Part shown: positions 1-7,587 of the stretch, piece after piece
How positions within the stretch are numbered: position 1 is the first letter of the stretch
Layout of the letters: each line of letters starts with the position of its first letter
Assembly (NCBI GenBank): GCA_910589045.1
Contig: CAJUSH010000021.1
Location: forward strand, 1-16,152
Reading direction: 5' to 3'
Source of the DNA: an uncultured Eubacterium sp.
GTDB taxonomy: Bacteria > Bacillota_A > Clostridia > Lachnospirales > Lachnospiraceae
Length of the DNA: 16,152 nucleotides
The notes under the pieces: model-generated
Database searches by the model: none
What the model saw: the letters and a program-made list of their open reading frames with translations, nothing else
Told to the model about the DNA's origin: nothing
Position numbers and translations under genes: made by a program

Positions 1-1
1 G

Positions 2-118
2 GGCAACGGGCTTGGACTTTTTATCTGCAAACGGGTGATGTCACTTATGGGTGGCGAGGTGTTTGCGGATATTCGCAACGGATGCTTTTTTGTGACACTG
101 GTTGTGAAACTGGCGTAA
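2..118 (+). CDS. Sensor histidine kinase, C-terminal end only (cut by window edge)
   Basis: Reading from base 2 gives 38 residues and a TAA stop at 116-118. They begin with GNGLGLFICKRVM, the G2 glycine box of a GHKL (HATPase_c) ATP-binding domain, and end in a short beta-strand-rich tail (FFVTLVVKLA). This is how the ATP-binding domain of a two-component histidine kinase finishes. The sensor and the phosphorylated-histidine domains lie outside the window, so its signal cannot be judged. It converges on the ABC permease gene, whose stop is 45 bases away on the other strand. Frame 1 is also open here (to 150), but its peptide resembles no protein family. The call rests on one motif and the position of the stop. 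Confidence 0.72.
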   Translation, partial: GNGLGLFICKRVMSLMGGEVFADIRNGCFFVTLVVKLA

Positions 119-163
119 AGGAAAGACCAACTGCCCGGAAGTACTTGTAATTGATGGGCTGCC

Positions 164-2656
164 CTATGCCGACAGCTTCATTCGCTCTGACAGAGGCTCT
201 TTTTGTATCAGCAGCACGCCATAACGGGTGATTGCGTGCTGCAGGATAAACAGAAGCAGGATATAGAGCAGCACCGGTATCCAGGGATAGGAATAGGCCA
301 TCTCCACGCCATTCAGGATTTGTGCCATCACCAGGGCGTAGCCGAGCAGTCCGCCGGGCAGCAGGGCACAAAGGGCAGATATCCCGGTATAGTGGGCCGT
401 CTCACGGCTGATCATCCGCCGGAGCTGCTTTTGGGTCATACCGACTGCCTGCATGGTTCCAAGCTCCTGCTTGCGGGAATACAGGCTGGTAAGGATTGTA
501 TTCGCAAGGTTGATCATGCCGAACAGGATCAGAAATGCGGACAGGCAGTAAAGGATGAGCTGCGTGGAGCGGTATTCCCTCCGGTAATAGGAGGCGTGCT
601 CCTGCTTCGAGGAGAGAAAGAGGTTTTCCTCCGGTCCGTACAACGTTTCCAATGCTTCACCGACTGCTTTTGTCTGCTCCGGCTTTGTCTGAATCTCATA
701 GCCGTATGTGGTATTCATGCAAAAGAGCCGGTCTAAGGTTTCATCGGGCATCATGAAGCTGCTTCCCATCAGGGAAAGCGGCAGAAGCCCGGTACGGTTT
801 TTCTGCTGCCAGGAAACCGGGTTGACGACTGCCAGAACCGGGAGCTGCTCACTTTGCAGGCTTCCGCTTCCGTCAAAGAACGTAAACGGAACCAGGTCGC
901 CAACAGAAAGCGGGTGCTCTCTGAGGTGCGACAGATAATTGTTCATTACGACAAGACCGGGCGCCTCTGAAAGCTCCTCATAGGAGGCGGGCCCCTCATA
1001 GTCCATCTGTCTGAGCAGGTCAAAATCAGTCTCGGATATGCCGTTGAGATAAATCTGCGTTTTCTCCTGAAATAACGTCGTATAGCCAAGTGCGAGGCGC
1101 CAGGGCTGTACGCCGGTCACACCCGGCTGCTGCTGCAATTCGGTTTTCAGCGCTTCTCCCAGCAGACCGTCCGCCTGCAGGGCGGACTGCATTTTCATCC
1201 GGCCCTCCAGACTATTGTCGCTGCCAAAGCCGGAGGAGGGACTGACGCAAAGCTGATATTCTCCGTTCGGAAAGGCTGCCCTTACGCTGGCGATCGGGTC
1301 ATAGGAGACGACATAGGATGCGATCGTCCCAAGGAGGGTGCCCGAAAGTATCAGAGAACAGCGTGTGAGAATACGCTTTTTCGGGTTCCGTTTCAGGTTC
1401 AGGAGGGCCAGGGCGTCCGGGGTCAGGCGTGCATGCTTACAGCTGCTTTTTTTGTTTTGCCGCAAGGCCTGTGGAGAACCGGATACCTGCGCATATTCCG
1501 AGTAGCCCAGTGCGGCAATCGGAGCGGCGGCAGCAGCGATGCCTGCGGGCTTTAAGAGGGAGAGCAGGACGGCGGCACAGGCAAGCAGCGCGCACAGGAG
1601 GGCTGCGCAAAGGCAGCGCGGCAGGTCAAAGCCTTCGGGAACGAGAAAGTAGCCGAATAATCCGCCGATCATTAGCCCCGCCAGACTTCCGCGCAGTGCC
1701 AGGGCGGTTCCTTCCCGCAAGACCAGACGCCGGATCTGTTCTTTTGTCATGCCGATGGTACGGAGCTGTCCGTATTCCCGCACCCGTCCGGCAATGGAAA
1801 TATAGAAAACCGTATGGATGACGATCCCGGCTGCAACTAAGATCAGCAGTGTGACGGCAAGGAAGGTGAGATAGTCGCCCGCCGTCAGCCTGGAGAGGGA
1901 GGTCATGGTAAAAAACGTGTCGTTAAGCTTGATCTGCGCTTCGGTGATATTTGCTGCAGCTGCGATATCGGCGGCAAGGTCTGCGGCGTCCGCCTGCTGC
2001 ATGCTGACAGCGTTTTTCAGACAGACGATCGCGTTAACCTGTTCGTTTCCGGGCTGATAGGTGCGGCCAAGCAGCATTGCCGCGCAGGGCAGAGAGACAT
2101 AGATATGCTGGCTGTTTTTTGCTTTCGAGGCTTTGTCATAGACGGCGCTGATCCGGTAATCACGCACAACGCCGTCGCCAAGATCCATCGGAAGCGTATC
2201 ACCGGGGCTGAGCGGACGGGCGCCTGCTTCTGTCAGCATATCCAGGTATTCCTGTGAGAGCATAAGGTCCGTTTCGCCCTGCGGGAGTGTTCCGGTGCAG
2301 GAAATCCCGTCACGCGCGAGGTTCTGCCTGTCAAGCCATTCAACGGACAGCCGGATGGAACCGTTTTTTCGGCTGCCGACGATCAGCTCTCCGCCGGCCC
2401 AGGTAACTCCGCTGTGCTGCCGGAGCTGTTCGAGCTGGGAGAGGGTGATGCTTTCAAAGGTAACGTGCGTGCTGCGTGCCTGGAGCCGGAGCTTTTGCGT
2501 CTGGGTTCCGTCCAGATAGAGAAGAAACCCGAAGATCAGTGCGGCAGAAAGGGTGATGGCAATGCAGGCAAAAAGGTTCCGGGCACGGTTTTTGTTCCGG
2601 CTTCGTCTGGCGAGCCTGCGTATAACTGCCTGATTGTGGTTTCGGTCCATTCTCAT
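164..2656 (-). CDS. ABC transporter permease, FtsX/MacB type, two FtsX domains
   Basis: This is the membrane subunit of the exporter whose ATPase is encoded just upstream. About 830 residues contain an N-terminal membrane span (roughly 28-48), a large extracytoplasmic domain, a first FtsX domain with three spans (about 260-385), another span near 430-450, a second extracytoplasmic domain, and a C-terminal FtsX domain with three spans (about 700-820). Both FtsX domains carry the typical loop after their first span (REYGQLRTIGMTKEQIRRL and RKQELGTMQAVGMTQKQLRRM), which contacts the ATPase. The ATG at 2656 is chosen because it overlaps the ATPase stop as ATGA and has AGGTGG six bases upstream. 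A GTG at 2665 and an ATG at 2650 are alternatives. Such pairs with an adjacent two-component system commonly export or sense peptides, antibiotics or lipids. The substrate is unknown. Confidence 0.9.
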   Translation of the reverse strand: MRMDRNHNQAVIRRLARRSRNKNRARNLFACIAITLSAALIFGFLLYLDGTQTQKLRLQARSTHVTFESITLSQLEQLRQHSGVTWAGGELIVGSRKNGSIRLSVEWLDRQNLARDGISCTGTLPQGETDLMLSQEYLDMLTEAGARPLSPGDTLPMDLGDGVVRDYRISAVYDKASKAKNSQHIYVSLPCAAMLLGRTYQPGNEQVNAIVCLKNAVSMQQADAADLAADIAAAANITEAQIKLNDTFFTMTSLSRLTAGDYLTFLAVTLLILVAAGIVIHTVFYISIAGRVREYGQLRTIGMTKEQIRRLVLREGTALALRGSLAGLMIGGLFGYFLVPEGFDLPRCLCAALLCALLACAAVLLSLLKPAGIAAAAAPIAALGYSEYAQVSGSPQALRQNKKSSCKHARLTPDALALLNLKRNPKKRILTRCSLILSGTLLGTIASYVVSYDPIASVRAAFPNGEYQLCVSPSSGFGSDNSLEGRMKMQSALQADGLLGEALKTELQQQPGVTGVQPWRLALGYTTLFQEKTQIYLNGISETDFDLLRQMDYEGPASYEELSEAPGLVVMNNYLSHLREHPLSVGDLVPFTFFDGSGSLQSEQLPVLAVVNPVSWQQKNRTGLLPLSLMGSSFMMPDETLDRLFCMNTTYGYEIQTKPEQTKAVGEALETLYGPEENLFLSSKQEHASYYRREYRSTQLILYCLSAFLILFGMINLANTILTSLYSRKQELGTMQAVGMTQKQLRRMISRETAHYTGISALCALLPGGLLGYALVMAQILNGVEMAYSYPWIPVLLYILLLFILQHAITRYGVLLIQKEPLSERMKLSA

Positions 2657-3333
2657 CGCTGCCACCTGCTTTCCGTGATTTTGCCGTCTTCGATACGGAT
2701 GATGCTGTCAGCGAGCTGGGCAATGGCCTCGTTATGGGTAATCATAAGGATGGTTTGCCCGAAGCGTGTGCCAAAGCTTTTTAAGAGCCCAAGGACATCC
2801 TGGCTGGTGCGGCTGTCCAGGTTCCCGGTCGGTTCATCCGCCAGCAGGAGGGATGGCTTTGCAGCCAGCGCACGGGCGATCGCTACCCGCTGCTGTTCCC
2901 CGCCGGAGAGCTGGCCGGGCATGCTTGAGAGCTTTTTTTCCATGCCGATCATCGTTACAATTTCGTTGATAAATGCAGGGTCGGGCCTGCTTCCGTCCAG
3001 ATCAAGGGGGAGCAGGATGTTTTCGTAAACGTTCAGCATCGGTACGAGGTTGAATGACTGGAAAACAAAGCCGATCTGCCTGCGGCGGAAGATCGTCAGC
3101 TGCGTGTCGTCCATCTTTCCAAGCTCCCGCCCGGATAGAAAGACGCTGCCTTCGGTCGGGGTGTCCAGTCCCCCGAGGAGGTGCAGGAGGGTAGATTTTC
3201 CGCTGCCGCTTGTACCTACGATTGCCGTAAAGCTTCCCTTTTCTACACATAAGCTGACACCGTCTAAGGCCCTGACGATGGAATTGCCGCTTCCGTAATA
3301 CTTTTTCAGATTGTTTGCTGTTAAGATACTCAT
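2653..3333 (-). CDS. ABC transporter ATP-binding protein (LolD/MacB/BceA-like)
   Basis: The 226-residue length is typical for the ATPase of FtsX-type exporters. Landmarks are all present: Walker A GTSGSGKST (40-48), Q-loop VFQSFNLVP (about 90-98), signature LSGGEQQRVAIARAL (142-156), Walker B SLLLADE with the catalytic glutamate (161-167) followed by PTGNLD, and the switch histidine in MITHNE (His200). It should hydrolyse ATP on the cytoplasmic face and drive the adjacent permease, with which it overlaps by four bases (ATGA), suggesting coupled translation. The start has AAAGGAG about 13 bases upstream, a little far. A separate promoter with a probable response-regulator box lies at 3372-3404, so this pair can be transcribed independently of the kinase and regulator genes upstream. 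Confidence 0.93.
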   Translation of the reverse strand: MSILTANNLKKYYGSGNSIVRALDGVSLCVEKGSFTAIVGTSGSGKSTLLHLLGGLDTPTEGSVFLSGRELGKMDDTQLTIFRRRQIGFVFQSFNLVPMLNVYENILLPLDLDGSRPDPAFINEIVTMIGMEKKLSSMPGQLSGGEQQRVAIARALAAKPSLLLADEPTGNLDSRTSQDVLGLLKSFGTRFGQTILMITHNEAIAQLADSIIRIEDGKITESRWQR

Positions 3334-3371
3334 AGTGCCGCTGTGGCTCCTTTCTTTGTGGATTTGATCAC

Positions 3372-3404
3372 ATTGTAGCGCGGCAATCTCTCAAAATCCT
3401 CTCA
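3372..3404 (-). promoter_or_regulatory. Promoter of ABC genes with 11-bp direct-repeat regulator box
   Basis: On the minus strand a -10 TACAAT (3377-3372) has no TTGACA-like -35 at the right distance. In its place are two copies of TGAGAG whose starts are exactly 11 bases apart (3404-3399 and 3393-3388), ending 10 bases before the -10. A direct repeat spaced by one helical turn and covering the -35 is the usual site of a PhoB/OmpR-family activator. The obvious candidate is the response regulator encoded at 4468-5172. Binding itself is inference. Confidence 0.6.
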
Positions 3405-3475
3405 GAAGCTCCGAACAAAGTATCAATTCTGAAACCTTTCGGATCCGGCGGTTTTTGTCTGTTCCAAAAGCCCGG

Positions 3476-4471
3476 TCAGGCATGCGTATGATTTGGCAGG
3501 AACAGAGAAAAACAGCTTCCCTTTCCGGGAGCGGAGGTGACGGTAATGTATCCGTCCTGCCGTTCCAGGATTTCCCTTGTCAGATAGAGGCCGATGCCGA
3601 TACCCTCCTCGCTGCGGACGCGGGGTTCCCGGTAAAACCGTTTGAAAATATCGTTCTGGTGTTTTGGCCCGATGCCGATGCCGGTATCCGTGATCTGTAT
3701 GCGGGTGTAGAACTGCCGGGGCTCCGTGCTGATTTGGATGCTGCCCCCGGGAGCCGTATATTTCACCGCATTGTCCAGGACGTTAAAAATCGCCTCCTCC
3801 GTCCATTTCGGATCAAAGTGAAGATAGATCTGCCCGGGACAGTTTACCGAAAGTGACAGGTTTTTCTGACCGGCGGCGGGCAGTATGGCAGAGACAGCTT
3901 TTGAGAGCGTGGGGAAAAGTGGTGCGGTTTCCGGATGCAGCAGGAGCATACGGCTTTCCAGCCGGGACATTTTAATGAAAGATTGTATGAGAAATTCCAG
4001 CTTGTGAATCTGGCCTTGTATGATCCGGAGGAACTGCTGACCGTCCGCACTTAGCTGTTCGCTGCTCTGCAGCGTGTCGGTGTAGAGAAGGACGTTGGAA
4101 AGCGGTGTTTTCAGCTGATGGGAGATATCGGAAATCATCTGCTGCACCTCCTCCAGCCGCAGGGCATTTTCCCGTTTGGAATAGTTCGTCAGGGCGGAAA
4201 TCATCTCCAGCTTTGCCATGATTTTTGAGGACTGTGTTTCCAGGTCCGGACTGCGGGCGGGGCGGGCTTTCGCCTTCGCTGTTTCCATGGGAGCAGGCGG
4301 CTTTGCATCCGCCTCATCGGCACGAAAGCCGATATCGGAGATACAGCGGTCCAGATCATCGCAGACGGCCTGTGTCAGAATCCGGTACTGACGGCGGAAA
4401 TGAAAATAGAAGCCGAAGGCTGAAAACAGGCTTCCGGCAAGGAAAAACAGAAAAAAAGCAGCCGTTTTCAT
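3476..4471 (-). CDS. Sensor histidine kinase, small single-span type
   Basis: The 331 residues have a short N-terminal membrane segment (about 4-24), no sizeable extracytoplasmic sensor, a linker, a HisKA domain with the phosphorylated histidine in ISHQLKTPL (His118), and a GHKL ATP-binding domain: N box FNVLDNAVKYT, G1 DTGIGIG, F box IFKRFYREPR and G2 GIGIGLYL. It should autophosphorylate and pass the phosphate to the regulator encoded directly upstream; the genes overlap as ATGA (4471-4468). Lacking an outside sensor loop, it may take its signal within the membrane or from the downstream FtsX permease, as described for BceS-type kinases. That is inference here. Confidence 0.92.
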   Translation of the reverse strand: MKTAAFFLFFLAGSLFSAFGFYFHFRRQYRILTQAVCDDLDRCISDIGFRADEADAKPPAPMETAKAKARPARSPDLETQSSKIMAKLEMISALTNYSKRENALRLEEVQQMISDISHQLKTPLSNVLLYTDTLQSSEQLSADGQQFLRIIQGQIHKLEFLIQSFIKMSRLESRMLLLHPETAPLFPTLSKAVSAILPAAGQKNLSLSVNCPGQIYLHFDPKWTEEAIFNVLDNAVKYTAPGGSIQISTEPRQFYTRIQITDTGIGIGPKHQNDIFKRFYREPRVRSEEGIGIGLYLTREILERQDGYITVTSAPGKGSCFSLFLPNHTHA

Positions 4472-5172
4472 TCACATCCCCCTTTCGGCTTCATCCATTG
4501 ATAGCCCATCCCGTAGACTGTTCGGATATAGGTATCGCTGCTGTCCTCGATTTTTTTGCGCAGCCGGCTGATGTTGATTGTCAGCGTATGCTCGTCTACA
4601 AAATTGCCGTCCTGATCCCAGAGGCGTTCGAGCAGGAGTTTCCTGGTTAAAATCTGACCTGGATTTTTACAGAAAATAACGAGAAGCCGGTATTCCGTAG
4701 GACTTAAAACAAGAGGAACCCCGCGCCTGGTTACCGTCATTGCTTCAAAATCCACCGCCAATTCCCCGAATAAGGCCGGGGCGGCTTTTGCGGACGCAGG
4801 GGCCGGGGCAGCATGGCAGCGGTTTAGGACGGCCCGGATGCGCTGCATAACGATCTTAATATTGAAGGGCTTGGTGATATAATCGTCCGCTCCGGCCTCA
4901 AACCCCCGGATGACGTCCTCGTCCAGATCCCGGGCAGTCAGAAAGATGATCGGGGCGGGGCTTTTCTGGCGCAGCCCTTTAGCAAAATGCAGGCCGTTTC
5001 CGTCCGGAACGTTAATATCGAGAAGGAAGAGCGACCAGGGCCCGTCCTTCAGCAGCGCGTCAGCCTGTTTCAGGGTATAGGCAGGCACCGGCTCATAACC
5101 GTTTTTTTGCAGATGGTAGCACAGGCCGTCATTTAACAGCTCGTCGTCTTCCACGATTAAAATTTTTTCCAT
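4468..5172 (-). CDS. Response regulator, OmpR/PhoB family
   Basis: The 234 residues form a receiver domain (1-115) and a C-terminal winged-helix DNA-binding domain (about 135-230). Seen in the receiver: acidic pair Asp9/Asp10 (VEDDELL), phosphoacceptor Asp52 (LFLLDINVP), and a conserved lysine in YITKPFN. The winged helix ends with TVYGMGYQW, typical of the family. The ATG at 5172 is chosen over one at 5253 because it has AAAGGAA a suitable distance upstream and begins the receiver directly; the longer version also overlaps the -35 of the promoter. The gene is translationally coupled to the kinase. Likely target: the repeat-containing promoter of the ABC genes at 3372-3404. Confidence 0.94.
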   Translation of the reverse strand: MEKILIVEDDELLNDGLCYHLQKNGYEPVPAYTLKQADALLKDGPWSLFLLDINVPDGNGLHFAKGLRQKSPAPIIFLTARDLDEDVIRGFEAGADDYITKPFNIKIVMQRIRAVLNRCHAAPAPASAKAAPALFGELAVDFEAMTVTRRGVPLVLSPTEYRLLVIFCKNPGQILTRKLLLERLWDQDGNFVDEHTLTINISRLRKKIEDSSDTYIRTVYGMGYQWMKPKGGCE

Positions 5173-5226
5173 AGCAGATGTTCCTTTGTGTGTACAAGTA
5201 CAGGATGGTTCAGGTAATGCGTATTC

Positions 5227-5255
5227 AGTATAGCATGACGTTTTTGATTGCACAA
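5227..5255 (-). promoter_or_regulatory. Promoter of the response regulator-kinase genes
   Basis: Minus-strand -35 TTGTGC (5255-5250), 17-base spacer and -10 TATACT (5232-5227). The -10 is preceded by TGC, an extended -10. Transcription would start near 5220, about 48 bases before the ATG at 5172. A six-base-pair hairpin (TGCCTG 5268-5273 / CAGGCA 5279-5284) sits just upstream and has no T tail, so it is not a terminator. Confidence 0.6.
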
Positions 5256-5379
5256 CTTTTTTATCGTTGCCTGTTATTCAGGCAGCAGCCCGGACTTTGC
5301 GAAGCGAATTTTCAGGTATGTATCCGCTTGCTGACGCATATTCTTTTTAGAAAACGGCGATGGGTATGGGGAGACTGTG

Positions 5380-6324
5380 ATGGGAGAGGTGTCCGGAAGC
5401 GGGCTGATCGATTATGTGCGGCAGAGCAGCCGCGTGCTTTTCTCCGGAAATTATGCACCGGAGGACGCGCTGGTGTTTGCACAGCTAAGCTACATGAAAT
5501 TTGAAGCGGTATACGGCTATCATTATGAAGGGGTGCCGGTTGGCATGGCACAGTACGCGTCACAGCTTTTGCGGCGGATGAAGGAGGACGGGGACAATCG
5601 GATGCTTTTAAAAGCCGTAGCCGAAAGCGGGCGCTACCAAAAGTGCACGCTCGGCCGGTTTGCCGCGGAAAGCGAGCGGTCGCAGTGGGCGGCGTTTACG
5701 GTACATATGAACGACTATTTTGACAGTGCGGTCATCGCCATGCGGGGCACCGACGGTACGACGCTGGGCTGGACGGAGGATTTTAAGCTGTTGTACGAGG
5801 AGGCGGGAACCCAGGCGCAGAAGCTCTCCGCGGATTATCTGACGCGCAGCCCGCAGCGTTCCCTGTTTCTGACGGGGCACTCCAAGGGCGGCAACAACGT
5901 CACGAGCGCTTTTGTGATGGCGGAAAAAGCAGTGGAGGAAAAGGTGGTGCGGATTGATAACTTTGACGGTCCTGGTGTCAACGAAAAATTTCGGGAACGC
6001 TTTGCGGCGGGCTATGAAAGACTTTCGGGCAGGCTGAGTAATTTTTATCCCCAGGATTCCGTGATCGGGCTGCTCTTAAACGACAATCCGGGACGGATAT
6101 TTTATGTGAGAAGCAGCCGGGCGGAGGGGATTCTGCATGAGCATGATCCGTACAACTGGATGTTTGATGCCGACGGCCAGTTCCAATACACGCGCCAGAG
6201 CAGCCTTTCGAAGCTCCTTAACGAAACGCTGGATATTACGGTTCATGCCCTGTCGCAGCGGGAGCGGGTGATGCTGGTGGATGTTTTGGTGAGGAGCGGG
6301 GCTCTGGCGGCGATTGTGCGGTGA
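5380..6324 (+). CDS. Mbeg1-like / DUF2974 family protein, lipase-like alpha/beta hydrolase
   Basis: About 314 residues. The nucleophile elbow of serine hydrolases is clear: LFLTGHSKGGNNV (serine at about residue 167). Before it lie AVIAMRGTDGT, the oxyanion-side strand seen in lipase-like folds, and an N-terminal region (FAQLSYMKFE) typical of DUF2974 proteins. Downstream, FDGPGVNEKF and FYPQDSVIGLLL match the conserved second half of the family. No signal peptide or membrane segment is visible, so it is probably cytoplasmic. ATG 5380 is preferred to the adjacent GTG 5377 because GGGGAG lies seven bases upstream. The substrate is unknown. It stands alone, divergent from the regulator gene, and ends at a strong terminator. 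Confidence 0.82.
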   Translation: MGEVSGSGLIDYVRQSSRVLFSGNYAPEDALVFAQLSYMKFEAVYGYHYEGVPVGMAQYASQLLRRMKEDGDNRMLLKAVAESGRYQKCTLGRFAAESERSQWAAFTVHMNDYFDSAVIAMRGTDGTTLGWTEDFKLLYEEAGTQAQKLSADYLTRSPQRSLFLTGHSKGGNNVTSAFVMAEKAVEEKVVRIDNFDGPGVNEKFRERFAAGYERLSGRLSNFYPQDSVIGLLLNDNPGRIFYVRSSRAEGILHEHDPYNWMFDADGQFQYTRQSSLSKLLNETLDITVHALSQRERVMLVDVLVRSGALAAIVR

Positions 6325-6327
6325 ATA

Positions 6328-6365
6328 CAGAAAGAAGCGGCTCCAAACCGGAGCCGCTTCTTCTG
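6328..6365. terminator. Bidirectional rho-independent terminator
   Basis: Perfect 12-bp stem AGAAGCGGCTCC (6333-6344) / GGAGCCGCTTCT (6350-6361) with loop AAACC, extended by CAGA/TCTG around a one-base bulge. It begins four bases after the stop of the DUF2974 gene and lies 35 bases past the end of the convergent DHH gene. Pyrimidine-rich tails are present on both sides (TTCTGTCT and TTTCTG), so it can serve both genes. Confidence 0.8.
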
Positions 6366-6399
6366 TCTAAGGGTATCAATAAATCGAAGACCGTCAGTG

Positions 6400-7320
6400 C
6401 TAGGCGTTTGCCATTTCGGACAATTCCTTTAAAAGCTTTGGCAGCTCTGCGTCCATGTTTTCCTCGGAAAACTGGCAGGTGCCTACCTTTTTGTGACCGC
6501 CGCCGTTATATTTGAGCATGAGACTGCCCACGTCAAGGGTGGCGGTGCGGTTTAAAACGCTGTAGCCCACGGCTGCAGAGCAGCCCTTGCCGCCGCGCCC
6601 GCTGACGATCCATGCGGAAATGTTCTGCTCGGGGTACATGCTGTAGATCATGAAGCGGTTGCCGGAGTAGATCGGGTCAACGCCCCGCAGGTCGGAGATT
6701 AAAAGCTTTCCGTCTGTGACGGTGTGTGCTTTTACCATCTCCATAAACTTTTCGGTCTGTTCAAAATAGGTATCGATGCGCTCCTGCACGTCGGGCAGCT
6801 GCAGAATCTCCTGTGTGGACATCGTGCGGCAGGCATCGATGAGCTGCTCCATCAGCTGATAGTTGGAGATGGTGAAGTTGCGCCAGCGTCCAAGTCCTGT
6901 GCGGGGATCCATCAGAAACCCGATTAAAATCCAGCCGGTGGGGTGCTGCACCTCGTCGATGGTGAGGCTGCCGGAATCCACCTTGTCCACGGCCTCCATC
7001 ATGTCGTCAAACTGGGGAAAACGCTCCCTTCCGCCGTAATACTCGTAGATAATGCGCGCACAGGAGGGCGTGATGCGGCTTTCGCCCTTGTACTTTCCTT
7101 CCAGCTGCAGACGCTCGTGCTCGCTGGAATGGTGGTCAAACCAAAGTCCGCAGCCCTCTACGAAGGGGACGTTCGCAAGGCAGTCGTTTTCGTTTACCTC
7201 TACCAGCCCGTCCTGCAGGTCCTTGGGATGCGCGAACTTCCAGCTATCGATAATGCCTGCTTCCTTTAAGAGTGCGCCGCAGGCAAGTCCGTCAAAATCC
7301 GATCGTGTAATCAATCTCAT
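6400..7320 (-). CDS. DHH-family phosphoesterase / exopolyphosphatase-like protein
   Basis: About 306 residues. N-terminal metal-binding motifs of the DHH superfamily are present: TRSDFDGLACGALL at the start, the signature DHHSSEH near residue 80, and further acidic residues in between. The C-terminal DHHA1 part has the substrate-binding GGGHKKVGTCQF motif near residue 280. Members cleave phosphodiesters or polyphosphate using manganese. The exact substrate (cyclic dinucleotide, nanoRNA or polyphosphate) cannot be told. There are no membrane or sensor domains, unlike GdpP. ATG 7320 has AGGAGA eight bases upstream and starts the fold directly (MRLITRSDFDG); in-frame ATGs at 7338 and 7377 lack a ribosome site. 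The usual first-motif histidine (HxDxDG) is serine here. Transcribed alone. Confidence 0.85.
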   Translation of the reverse strand: MRLITRSDFDGLACGALLKEAGIIDSWKFAHPKDLQDGLVEVNENDCLANVPFVEGCGLWFDHHSSEHERLQLEGKYKGESRITPSCARIIYEYYGGRERFPQFDDMMEAVDKVDSGSLTIDEVQHPTGWILIGFLMDPRTGLGRWRNFTISNYQLMEQLIDACRTMSTQEILQLPDVQERIDTYFEQTEKFMEMVKAHTVTDGKLLISDLRGVDPIYSGNRFMIYSMYPEQNISAWIVSGRGGKGCSAAVGYSVLNRTATLDVGSLMLKYNGGGHKKVGTCQFSEENMDAELPKLLKELSEMANA

Positions 7321-7347
7321 ATGTAATCTCCTTTCCATACCTCTTCT

Positions 7348-7377
7348 ATTATAATAAGAGAGCGCTGTAATTTTCAA
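7348..7377 (-). promoter_or_regulatory. Promoter of the DHH phosphoesterase gene
   Basis: Minus-strand -35 TTGAAA (7377-7372), 18-base spacer and perfect -10 TATAAT (7353-7348), about 28 bases before the chosen ATG. A typical housekeeping promoter giving a short leader. Confidence 0.7.
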
Positions 7378-7470
7378 CCTTTTTCCGGCAAATATTATGA
7401 TTATTGCAGCTATTTAGCACATCAAAAAAAGTTTTTCAAAAACCTGAATACTTTTCCCGCACCCCTGCGT

Positions 7471-7476
7471 TATAAT
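7471..7476 (+). promoter_or_regulatory. Probable -10 of the sigma/anti-sigma operon
   Basis: A perfect TATAAT lies 30 bases before the first ribosome binding site of the operon. No good TTGACA-like sequence sits 16-18 bases upstream, where the sequence reads around AATACTTT. The promoter may be weak or need an activator. An ECF-style AAC...CGT pair at correct spacing was not found. Confidence 0.4.
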
Positions 7477-7506
7477 CATTAGCAGACAGAAAAAGAAGGA
7501 AGCAAT

Positions 7507-7587
7507 ATGAAAAAAGGAGGAGGGGTGCCGCATCGAGAGGGAATTAGAGCTGGAGCAATATTTTTTATATCTGCTTCAGCAGTATGA
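7507..7587 (+). CDS. Possible short leader ORF, or true start of sigma factor in a shifted frame
   Basis: ATG at 7507 has AAGGA seven bases upstream and reads 26 codons to TGA at 7585. It overlaps the beginning of the sigma factor reading frame, which is shifted by +1. The peptide (MKKGGGVPHREG...) resembles no family. It contains a run of six A immediately after the ATG, then a GGAGGAGG stretch. It is either a leader whose translation affects the sigma gene, or the real start of the sigma gene separated from the rest by a one-base difference. Confidence 0.3.
   Translation: MKKGGGVPHREGIRAGAIFFISASAV

Noticed and set aside
1..150. Frame-1 open reading of 49 codons at the left edge
   Set aside because: The peptide has no family features, whereas frame 2 over the same bases gives a clear histidine kinase G2 box and tail.
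203..736. 177-codon plus-strand ORF
   Set aside because: It lies antisense within the permease gene, whose FtsX domains are unmistakable; the plus-strand peptide shows no domain and has no ribosome site.
5268..5284. Terminator upstream of the regulator promoter
   Set aside because: The six-base-pair hairpin has no T run on either strand.
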